A stretch of DNA of 64,000 nt, from positions 74,064,413 through 74,128,412 of the forward strand of contig NC_054539.1 of the NCBI RefSeq assembly GCF_017654505.1. Direction: 5' to 3'. The notes below the pieces were generated by a model, which was given only the letters and a program-made list of their open reading frames with translations, did no database searches and had not been told where the DNA came from. The translations under genes and the position numbers were made by a program. Source of the stretch: Polyodon spathula (Eukaryota > Chordata > Actinopteri > Acipenseriformes > Polyodontidae). Below are positions 23,530 through 35,400 of this stretch, in pieces (position 1 is the stretch's first letter; every line of letters begins with the position of its first letter).

Positions 23530-26500
23530 CATCATCATCATCATCAGACCAAAACATTTCACGTTTACAAATAAAGTGATCAGTGATATATTACTGTGTT
23601 AGATAAGATAAAGACGTTTGGCACTTTGACATCCATTGCATGTTTTGCAGAAGTGCTCATCTAGTTGTTTGTAAAAGCTGACCAGTTTGGATTTATGAAT
23701 GGGAGCAGATTGTGATGGGAATTGTTTTTACAACACAGAAACCATTGTTCCCTGAGTCACGTTGAGATCAATGGAACAAATACTCATCTGAGGCCTTTAG
23801 TTATAATTCATAATCTTCATGATGAATTAGTTCTGATACAGCCCCCCCCCCTCATCATGAAACTAAACCAAAGCTTTCTGGTCTGCTGTGTAAAGTACAC
23901 TAATTCATTCAGACTTGTGCTACTTCCATTATTAAGGAGATTATATAATTGCACTAATCTGTGAATTTCTTATGTTTAAAGGAGAGGCATGCACTAGGGA
24001 CATTTAACTATACACAATAACAAAATTTCCAGTTAGGCCCATTCAAGCAACGCTTTGATTATTTATTTTCTAAAAAGAAAATTCCCTGCTACATTTTGCA
24101 CCTGTCTTATGAATTAACAGAGTGACTGATTGAGTGTTGCTCAATGAGATGCAATTGATTCACCAGATTGAAGATGTCAGTCCAGTGACTTGAGGACATT
24201 GCATGCTGGTCCCATTGAGCAACGATGCTTAACCTAATCTGAAACAAAAACAAATGTGGAAATGTGAAAAAACATGAAGTTATCAAAAGTGCCCTGCCAT
24301 TTAAAGTGGAGGTATCTAAAACACAAGCCACGTTTAAATAAACCTTTGGGGCCACCTTGACCAGCACAAAGCAAACTGGCACAACTGTCAAACCGATGGG
24401 GGTCAAGGTTTACCCAATTGTTTCTTGAAACTTGGCTTATGTTTTTGATGCAAGTTAGAAGAAACAATTACATAAATGATATCGATGTCACAATAAGTGT
24501 GTTCTCTAGTATATTTCCATGTTGACAGAACAAGATAATTGTCATTAAATGTGGATGTGCTGTAATATGCATATGCATGGATAAATGTGCCTGGGGTCTG
24601 CAAAAATCAGCAAAAAAAATGTGAGAAAAAGAAGGAAATGTTTACCTTAATTTTGTGACTTATTTCTCTTGTACTGTAAGACAGGGATTGCCTTTTTTTT
24701 CTACATTTCACCAAATAGTGTTGGGAATTACAAATTAAAATGGTGTTTTTGGCTGATTTACTTTTGCTGCACCAATACCCTGAAAATACGTAAACTATCC
24801 GTGCTCTATAGAGAGTCTCTGGCAGTTGTCGCTGATAACTTGGCGCAAGTAACTACTGTTCCTCTCAATGAGATTTCACAGGTGAGATACATAACTGCAA
24901 GATGGCTTAATACCCTTTTCAGAGGGATACATTGTAGCTTCTGAACATATTGAAACACTGCAGATAATAGGGTACAGTACCCTCTTTTCACACTCACAAC
25001 CCTAATACTAAAGACTGGTCACACAGTTGATTTACATTTGCTTAATGCAATTACACATAACAATATTGAAAAAAACAATACGAAGACTGTGACAGGGTAG
25101 GCTGAGTGGTGACGTCAGGCCAGAATGCAAGAAGAATAACAGATGCAGTACTGCAGGGCAAAAGAAGCAGTGTGTGCTGTTTATTTAAACAAAATAAAAT
25201 AAATATTTATACACAAAAACACTACTCACACAGCCAATTAAAAAAGTGTGAACAAACAGAAATCTCGAACACAAAATATACAATCCTAGGTCAGGCTGGG
25301 CAGTTGCTGTCACTGTTCCTAGAATGTTTGATTTTCTTTTGATTTCCTTTCTCCTCTTGCTCTCCCATACTCTCCTTTGTACTGTCACCCCTTGCAGCCA
25401 AAGCTGCAGGTCTTTTATATTATGGCCGAGGGGTTAACTGACTATTAATTCTCTCATTACCCCTCGGCCATTGTCTGCACATGTAGATCTGTCATGTGTG
25501 ACTGCCAGCTAATTCAATAATTACTAGCTGACAGTCACACATTCACACAAGTTATTTTAATGTGGATGGGGCTTCCCATCCACACTGCCAAACAAAACCT
25601 ATGGTTTCTCGTTGTTTTAACACAGTCTAAATAAAGATGTACAGCAACATAATTATTAAATACATGGCTGCAAGTCCCGACTGTTTTATGTGTAGTGATA
25701 AATTTTACTGCTCCTGGTTGGAATAAGTATGACGCTATTTTATCTCGCTAATTTTTGCAGCTATTCGATTCTTTCTTTTTCAGGGTAATTAGTACATATA
25801 TTTAGGAAAAGTCAGGAAAGCACAGCTCCATATCTTAAACACACTCACTGCAGTTTAAATTTAAATTCCAAAAATGGTCAAAATGACCGCCTTGGTTGTT
25901 CTAGTGTTAAAGGAATCTCCGCAGAAATATTTACCTCAAAAAATAATAATAATAATCAAAAATAAAGATATTTCTCTTGTTCTATCCCACAACAGTTGAA
26001 ATGGATGCTTTAGCCCAATTTCTTGCAAACTGTTGGGGGGTCTCCTTATGCCCTAGAGTGTCATATTGTGTATCAGCCTATTTACTGGTTTTACTATTCT
26101 GCCCACTCTAGTTCTGATTTGTGAAGCAGCCCAGGTAATAGTTGATGTCTCGACTACTGATGGCTGTTCAATGATTTCGGCTGCAAATTCAGATCTTGAA
26201 GGCTGTTCATCATCGTCTGAGTTTACAGTATTTGCCCTCACACTCAAATTCTAATAGTCGACTGTTGTTACATCTTTCTGAACCCGGATTACCATCACCC
26301 AAGCTTTCTGGTTGTTCATTGACTTCAACATCCATTTCTAGAGAACATTGGAGTTAGATGCTTGTGTTCTGATCCAATCAACTTGATTCCTGCAAATTTT
26401 CTGGCAACTCCTGGGCACATCTTTCACTTGTGGCAAAGTCGTGTTCAAATAGATCACTGAGCAATAGGTTGTCAAATTTACCTTCCATTTCAATTGGTAG

Positions 26501-29400
26501 GAAATTAGTCAACATTGGCAAATTGCAGTGTTCTACTTTGTCTTGTGTGGCATGAGTGTGCCTAGCAACTACAGCATACAAAATGGACTCATACTTATCT
26601 GCTAATTTCTTGCGCCCACGCTCGCCTTTGTTTGCTAAAAGAACCTGATCGACTATGAACAAGATGGTTTTGCAGGGGTGACGTCAGACCAGAAACAGAC
26701 TCAAAACAAGTGAATGGTGGGGCAAACTGAGATGCTATGGTGCTCAGTGTTTTATTAAATAATAAACAAAATAAAGATTTAAACAAAACAAAACACCACA
26801 AAACAAAAGGCACATTGGCCAAACAAATAAACAAATAACAAACAGAAACAAAAACAAGTATTGTGCTGGTTATAGCACGTATAGCAATTGTTCACTCTTT
26901 TTCCACAGACTTACGTCTCTCCTCTGACACTCCATCTGACATAGACAGTGACAGGCTTTTATACAGGTGAGCATCTCACGATTAGCAACAATTAATCAAT
27001 TAATTAACTCAGTAGATGGCCACCTTCTGCACAAGGTTTTTATGAATGGGGATTTTAACCCCATTCATGTGATTATATTATGAGACAGGCTTTTCTCCAG
27101 TCCATCCACACACAACACAATATATATTACTACTAAAAAGATAACAACAACACAAATAAATTATAAAAATAGCACACAATATCCATAGGGCTGGGGCTCC
27201 CTGTCACATCGACATATTGAATGTCGGCTCCTTTGGTCTTTTTGTTGTACACTTCGGCTTGCCGTTACTGACATTTTGCAGTATGATCTTGAGCCAATCT
27301 CAGAGCCTCCTGAAGATCCTTTCTCAAGGTACTCACATACTTATCATAGTCTGTAAACTCACAATCTCTCTCCATACTCTGTTACATGACCTCTACAGGT
27401 AATCATGACAATCTTCCATACATCAGGTTAAATGATGGATACCCAGTAGTCTCATGCGCGGTGTAGTTTTAGCCAAACGTCAATGTTTGCAATACTTTCC
27501 CAACGTTCTATTAAACCATTCAACCTTGCCATTTCCCAAAGGATGATAAGCAGTGGTCCTAGATTTCCTTACTTCTGCTACCTGCAAAAGCTCCTGTATC
27601 AAGCGGCTCTTGAAATTGGCTCCTTGGTCCATATCATTTGGTGGAACCCATAGATGCAGAAATATCTATCCAAGAGTTGTCACGCTACCTGCTTTGTGGA
27701 CTGATCGTGGCAAGGGGGAATGCATGAGCTAGTTTGGTAAAATGATCTGTGACCATGAGAACATCTATACTTCTGTTACTATAGTCTTCCACAGACCAAT
27801 CAATGCAAACCAGTTCCATTGGAGATGTAGTTCCTACACTCTCAAGGGGAGCTCTTCTTTTAGGCTCAGCAGCCTTACTGACCACACAACGCTTGCATAA
27901 CCTGACATAATCTAGAACATCCCTCTTCGTATCTTGCCAGACTTCTGTCTCATCAAATACAATGTACTGTACTGATCTTGGTGCCCTGCCTCATCGTGAA
28001 CTACCTATAGCACATGTCCCATCAAATCAACTGACACACCATACTGCTATCTTCTTTTTCCAAACAAAGGATCTCTGAACACTCAATACAGAATGCTTAG
28101 AAATCTTCTTGTATCCTTCTCCAGCTTTATGAAAATAAATAATTTTCTACCAAAGGTCTTCAGATAGCTCTTTACTTTTTCCCATGTTGACTTATTGGTA
28201 ATGACAGCAATCATCCTATTCCTAACCCTTTTATACTCTCTAAGAATGTTCACCTACAGTCCAGCATTTTCTAGATCTTTCTAGAATTGGGTTCTGCATT
28301 ATCATATTGAATTTTCTAGCACCTTGTAGACAGTGCTACCATATCATCAAAGGGTATGAAAACAGTAGATGCCGATTATTAGCAACACTGATAAAGACAA
28401 CATTTTCCTAGGAATGAATCCCGTTGCATAGAATTTAATGTTAATATAATTATGATATAATCAACTGCTCACCGCTTATTATCAACTTTATTACTAGTTG
28501 CCAGTGTTACAGATCTCCATGCAGCTTTTATAACACACTGACTTCACTATTTCTGGCAGACTGATTTATGGCTGAGTTATGACAGCAGGTGAGCTCACTG
28601 ATACACTTCTTGAGGAGTTGGAGCTGCTAAGCACCCACAGGTTGAAGAGTCACAGGATACTGCATCAGATGAGGAACGCGAAGAGCCTTCACTCCAAGAA
28701 CAGTTACGTGCTGTGGACAGTCTCCGCTCGATATGCCAGAATCGTGGCTTTCAAACTGGCTACGAAGATACTTGCAAAACTGAGGTGGAATTACAGCGGG
28801 AGGTGGTACATTGTAAAAAGCAGACAAGGTTGGACAATTTCTTATTTTAAAAGTGTGTTCTTTAGACTTGATTATAAGTACGACACATATTTTTATGTTT
28901 GCTTTACTCATTGTAGTGTAGTACATCAACGTGTAGCAATATTTAAGCCTACTCCTTTTTTTTGTTTTACACACAAGTGAAATAAACGATTCTATATTTG
29001 GGAATTTCGTGTTTCTCGTATTAATTTTTTTAACACTGTACCATTTAAAAAACATGTTTTTAAGTGCCATATTTGTACAACTACAGTATATATCGTTGTT
29101 CCATATAAATACAGTTGAAAACGAAGACTTTAGTTATTGGTAACTTTCGGTTGATGACAACTTTTTTGCTGGGAACCGAGAGTGGCATCTACTGTACTTT
29201 TGAATTAGCGTTTATGGAGTTTTACAAAAAAAAAATGGCTAAAATAAATAATTGTAGACATCTATTTTTTGTGACTTTTTTCTTCATCCACAAAAGCAAA
29301 ACCTTTGTTACAAAAGTTTTTTCCTAAAATTCTTTGTTTTCAAGAAATTTCTAGAAATTGTAAATTTCCATTTGGGTATGTAAACTTTTGACTACAACTG

Positions 29401-29481
<81 letters not shown>

Positions 29482-32400
29482 GTGTGTTTGTGTGTGTTTG
29501 TGTTTGTGTTTTCGGCAAAGTAATTACACAAATAATAGTCGTTCACTTGACATTTTTACCATGACCTGATAGCTCATGGACCTTCCTCAGTGCACAGCTT
29601 TGTCCCTGGCAATCAACTTCAGCTGACCAATTGATCCAGGTCACAGCAACACTTTTATATAGCAGACCTAGTCTGGTAGTTGTTACAAAATATTGTTCAC
29701 AGCGCCGCTTCAAGCACTACACAGGACATGTGAGTGGCACACCTAGAACAACGAAGTGTGACATGTTAAATATATACACTGAGCGATGCTGGCTAATGTC
29801 TAGAAAAAGGAGCTGTCAAGGGTAACGTTCAATTGTATGGGAGAAGGAATGAGAGCTGAAAGCTGTATAAACCCCTACTTAACTGTACTTGTCATTTCCA
29901 GTAATTAAGATAAGAAATCCAGGTTAGTTTTTAAACCCGTAGCAGACATATCTTAGACTGGCAATCTGGTAAGATTCCCTTTTGAGCATCACGATCCCTG
30001 GAGTTGGGCATGTGTTTAACACAGGATACATAACATCTGCATTTAGGACTGTATGTAAAATCTTTGCTTTCAGTCTTTAAAGTCTGGTTAAGACAGCATG
30101 ATACTGTGTGATTTGTTGTATAGTGTAGCTTGTTGCACCTTAATTTAATTTACTAGCATAATGCACAGAGCACATTACGCGTTGTTGCTAAACAGTACAA
30201 TGTTTTGCTTCAGGACCATGGACAGCAAATGCTTGCCCAAGTTATGTGAATTAGCCTGTAAAATGGAACGTTTGCTTCCTTCTGCTGCTTTTAGTCAGTT
30301 AGATCCAAGGCACACACAATGTTGATCTCCCATCAATCTAAACTGTGGAGGTCAACAGTGAACCAACTTATTGTGTTCAGATACAACACTGAAGGACAAG
30401 CCTGGGAAATGACTACAGTGATTTATAGCACAGAGACTTTAAACAGTTGGACAAAGTGGTTTTTTAAATGATGTTTAGTGCCATTTGGACAGAATGAGAA
30501 TTCTTCCCACGTTATGAAGCAGAAGTTAGATCAGTCCTAGAGGCATCATTTAAATAAATAATAATAAAAAAAAAAATCTAACTTTTTATTTTGTTGTCTG
30601 CCTGTGTGTTTAATATATCATCACTCACAAAAAAGACAAATACAGACAGGCCAGTGCATTAAAGACTTGGGTAATCTTCCAGTGATCCGCTAGTAAATCC
30701 TTGAACAGGCCAGTATCTTGATATTTCAATACATGTTTTACCATGCGTTACTTTAGGGTTCATTAACAGCAGTGTTATTCAACGGAACATGTTTTTGATA
30801 AGACCTAAATGGCACTTTCAGTTCTGCGCCTGACTCCCAGTTTCAATGAACAATGCTAACAGCTTGTCTCCCAGGTGGATCGGAAACGTGTAGATTTCTG
30901 TGTTGGGTTCCTGTACTTTGAACATCTGTCTTCTTGGTAATAATGAGCAGTGGAAGTAGGGACAAGTTGTATAAAGCAACTCATTAGTGACAGAAAAATA
31001 CATGATTCAAAATTAAAATAGAATGGTTACTTATTATGTGTCTCTGTGGTTCTAAGAAAAGTATGTCCACAATTAATTGTGCTATCAAACTACAGCTGTG
31101 TTCGATGTTCTACTTTTTCTTAATATCACGGTAATTGATCACGACACATCTGTAGCTTTCATTAGAATATAATGTTATATAGTTACGAGCCTTATGTTAA
31201 TAAAAAACACCTTATTAATTTTCTTTTTTTTTTTTGATTATTAAGTTCAGAGGTCCATTTGTCATGCTACTGTTTAATAGTCAATAATAATTACTTTTTT
31301 TCTTATTTATGTTGGTGTTTAAGTTTGTTAAATAAAGTATGCTGATGATATGTATTCCTCAGTTATTAATATAATTCTGAATAATGTTTGTATCTGTATT
31401 TTGTATTAAGCCAATGATTATCAAAGGGTTCTGTATGTTTGGTTTTGTATTCAACTATGTTCCACTAAATGTTCCACAAGAGTAAGTTGTGGAGTGCTTG
31501 CTTGTCAGCTAGGCCCTATTAGTAAACCAATTCTATCATTCCAGTTTAAGATGTAAAGAAAAAAAAACTTCTATACACTTTCTGTTTCAGACGAGCACAG
31601 TCAAGAAAATCTGGGAGAAGTCAAGACTCGTGTTAGTATTCCTCGGCCAGGAGGCCTAACAGATATTTTAAAAATAATCAAACGGTCATCAGCGATCAAG
31701 ACGATATTTGATCTGGAAAGACACCGGATGAAAAGATCGGCCTTTTACCACACAGGAGTAAAGGTCTGCCCTGAAGAATCAATCAAACAGATCATAGAAA
31801 GCCACCAAGCGTATTACAAACTCAGAGGTAAGATCTTTTGGGCTGTGTGCTGCATGGTGTACCGCCTGTGTCACAGATGTGGGCTACTTTACATTCTCAG
31901 TGACAGTAACCAAGTGTGCAAGGGCTTGCATAATACTGTAAATCACACCAATGTGCTTTTGCAAGTGATTCTGCTCTCATACTACGTTCCCGCTAGCTGC
32001 TTGACACATTTTCCTTTGTGGCTCAAATATTTTTCCGTGGCAACAGCTTTGAAAAACGTACTTGTGTAAGACTGCTAGCACAGTCAACATGTGCTGGTAT
32101 GAATCCATACAGACTGTTTGGTTTGATTTGATTTTGCCCAATGAAAGCACTTTAGCTTGATAATGTAATATATGCATACGACAAACGTTGTTTGGCTGGA
32201 GGACAGAGGCTCTAATTAGAAACAGTCAGTGGACAGCACTGCTTGTAATATTAGTTAGTCACAGGGAGGTGAAGCAGTTATGGTTTCAAACATTTTCACA
32301 GACAGCAAGCCAGAAACACACAGCTTCAAAAGATCACAGCTAAGTTTTTTTTTTTTCATTGTTTGCTATCTCTTTCCTATCTCTTTAAAATGTGCTGAAG

Positions 32401-35400
32401 TATATTTTGGAAATAGTAAGAGGATTCAAAAGAGGAACAATTTAATAAAAAAAAAATACAAACATTTATTCTTTTAAAAAGAAGGATTTATTGAGTTATG
32501 TCACTATGAATTATTGAGTTTTAATGTCAGAATCGGTGCATTACTGTCAGTAGTCCCAGGTGAAAGAACACAGTAAAATAATTAATAATTAAATACTTTA
32601 AACACAGTAGTGGCTGTACAATCCTACTTATATTATTAAGAACATAAGAACATAAGAAAGTTTACAAACGAGAGGAGGCCATTCGGCCCATCTTGCTCGT
32701 TTGGTTGTTAGTAGTTTATTGATCCCAAAATCTCATCAAGCAGCTTCTTGAAGGATCCCAGGGTGTCAGCTTCAACAACATTTCTGGGGAGTTGATTCCA
32801 GACCCTCACAATTCTCTGTGTAAAAAAGTGTCTCCTATTTTCTGTTCTGAATGCCCCTTTTTCTAAACTCCATTTGTGACCCCTGGTACTTGTTTCTTTT
32901 TTCAGGCTGAAAAAGTCCCTTGGGTCGACACTGTCAAAACCTTTTAGAATTTTGAATGCTTGAATTAGGTCGCCACGTAGTCTTCTTTGTTCAAGACTGA
33001 ACAGATTCAATTCTTTTAGCCTGTCTGCATATGACATGACATTCTCTATTTTACTCCAATCTACTTCTGTTAGTCTCTGTTTCATACCTTCATAGTTTGC
33101 TTTTATAAAATTGTAAACCTTAGCTTTAGTCATTTCTTTTGGGGATTTAAAAAACACTTCAAATGAGACCATGTTGTGGTCTGAGTTTGCCAGTGGTTCT
33201 CTGACCTCTGTTTTAGTTATTCTATCTTCGTTGTTTGAAAAGACTAAATCAAGGCATGCCTCCCCTCTAGTGGGTGCCTTCACAAATTGTGTTAGGAAGC
33301 AGTCATTTGTCATTTCCACCATTTCTATTTCATCCTTCGCGCTACCCACCGGGTTTTCCCATTTTATTTGGGGGAAGTTGAAATCCCCCATTAGTATGGC
33401 TTCTCCTTTGCTACACACATTTCTAATGTCATTGTATAACAGATTATTGTACTCACCGTCTGAATCTGGCGGTCTATAGCATGCTCCTATTATTATGCCC
33501 TTTGAATTTTTGTCCGTTATTCTGACCCATATTGATTCGGTTTTATTTTCTTTGTCCAGGTTTAACACCTGGGCTTCAAGACTGTTTCTTATGTATAGCG
33601 CTACCCCTCCTCCTCTTCTGTCCTGCCTGTCTTTCCTATACAGTGTATACCCACAAATATTATATTCGTCCCCATCACTCTCAGACAACCACGTTTCTGT
33701 AACACCTATCACATCATAGTTACCTGTTAGTGCAGTAGCTTCAAGTTCTAGAATTTTGTTTCTGATACTTCTAGCATTTAGATAAATACATTTAATGGTT
33801 GTCTTACCTGAGTTGTTGTTCTTGTTTTGATGCGGTCTCCCTTCTGTTTTTTTGTTGATTTCTCCCCCCTTCCTTTCTAGTTTAAATGCTTCCGAACCTG
33901 CTCGAGGATCTTTTCTCCGAGTAGACTAGTTCCCTTGTTATTTAAATGCAGTCCATCCCGTCTATACAGATAGTCCTTGTTGTAGAATGTGGTCCAATGA
34001 TCAAGATAGGTGAAGCCTTCCCGTGTGCACCACGTCTTCAGCCATGCGTTTTGATTAATTATTTCCAGCTGTCCATATGGTCCTTTGCAAGGTGCGGGTA
34101 GTATACCAGAAAATACCACAGTTTTGGTTTTCTCTTTTAATTTCCTTCCTAGCTCTCTGAATTTGTTTTGCAGGGATTTTGGTCTGTCTCTTCCAATGTT
34201 GTTTGTACCGATGTGGACGACTACTACCGGGTCGTCTCCTGTTCGTTCTAGGAGCCTGTCCACGTTCTCAGTGATGTGCTTGACAGAGGCTCCCGGAAGG
34301 CAGCACACTGTTGTAGTAAGGGGGTCCAAACTGCAAATTGAACTTGCTGTGTTTCTCAATATGGAGTCCCCAACAATCATGACCTCCCTTCTTTTTGCTG
34401 TCTGGTCACCACTGTCAATAGGGTCCTGGATGTTGTTCCTTTCATTCTCTTGTTGTTGGTTCTGCTCATCAAAATTCTGAAGTGACTCAAATCTGTTGGT
34501 TGTTTTGATTTCTGGTGGTTGTGTTTGACGAAGTTTCTTTTTTTCCCTGCTTCTGCCTACCTGAACCCAGCTGTTCTGACCTTCTATCTCCCTGGTGGCT
34601 TTCAGTCTGTTAGGGGTGATGCAGACTTCCATGAATTGTGGGTGTGCCAGTTCCTCAAGATCCTGTTGCTGTCTCACTTCTTCCAGCTCCATTTCTAGCA
34701 TACTTACTAGTTTATGCAAATCCTGGATCGCGCGGCACTTTACGCACACTTGGTTTAGCTCCGCTGGGTTTTCTCGGATTTCCCACATCAAGCAGGTGTC
34801 ACAGATTACTGGCTTGAAGACCATGTTGAGGTTTTTTTTTTTGAAGTTTAGTTTCTTCTGCAGCCGTCAACCTGCTTTCAACCTGCTTCGAAACTGCTCT
34901 GTACTTTTCCACGCCTGTACTTCTCCCACTCGCTGTCGCTTCCACTCGCTGTCGCTGGGAAGACTGCCTCGTTTAACTGCGTTGTTCTGCTGTGCTGTTG
35001 GCTCCTCCCCTCGCCCGTGTCTCAAAACGGCGCTGAATTTGAATCAGCTGCTCCGAGTTTCAGCTTGTTTGTTATCAGAAAAACACACGCGGCTGTTTGA
35101 CTTTGAGCTGCTGCTGTGTTTCCCCAATGTCCTCTGTTTTCTGATTAAAGCAATTCAAGATGCAATTTCTCCTTTCTGCTTCGAAACTGCTCTGTACTTT
35201 TCCACCCCTGTACTTCTCCCACTCACTGTCGCTTCCACTCGCTGTCGCTGGGAAGACTGCCTCGTTTAACTGATTAGTATAGTCTTGTGTAATTACAACA
35301 GAGGTTGGTCAGGGAGGCATTAACATACACTTAATTTTATATATAGCACTGTCTACTGGTACAATTTTGCTTTAACGTTTTGTAGAGGAAAGAAAACCGC

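Larger units (their letters stand above)
22321..31590 (+). other. impg1: impg1 intron 1
   Basis: This 9.3-kb intron holds an (AAC)n/(AAT)n/(TCA)n block (23,449-23,547), an LTR copy (C), a gypsy pol remnant with nested solo LTR D, a pogo-type remnant and a long (TG)n tract. No other coding exon was recognised. Confidence 0.75.
32639..35272 (-). mobile_element. Rearranged CR1/L2-type LINE with 5' UTR, ORF1 and truncated ORF2
   Basis: On the minus strand the element reads 5' UTR (35,272-34,825), ORF1 (34,824-33,877), shortened ORF2 (about 33,880-32,708), then the same 3' UTR and tail repeats as the LINE at the window start. The tail appears here as aagaacataagaacataaga at about 32,639. Most of the reverse transcriptase is deleted. 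Both remaining frames are otherwise open, so the element is young. Target-site duplication was not found. Confidence 0.92.

Noticed and set aside
28579..28980. 133-residue plus-strand frame
   Set aside because: It overlaps, in another frame, the piece that resembles a pogo-type transposase tail and has no recognised domain itself.
34085..35269. Plus-strand frames of 131 and 224 residues
   Set aside because: They are reverse-strand shadows of LINE ORF1 and its 5' UTR, which have recognisable domains on the minus strand.
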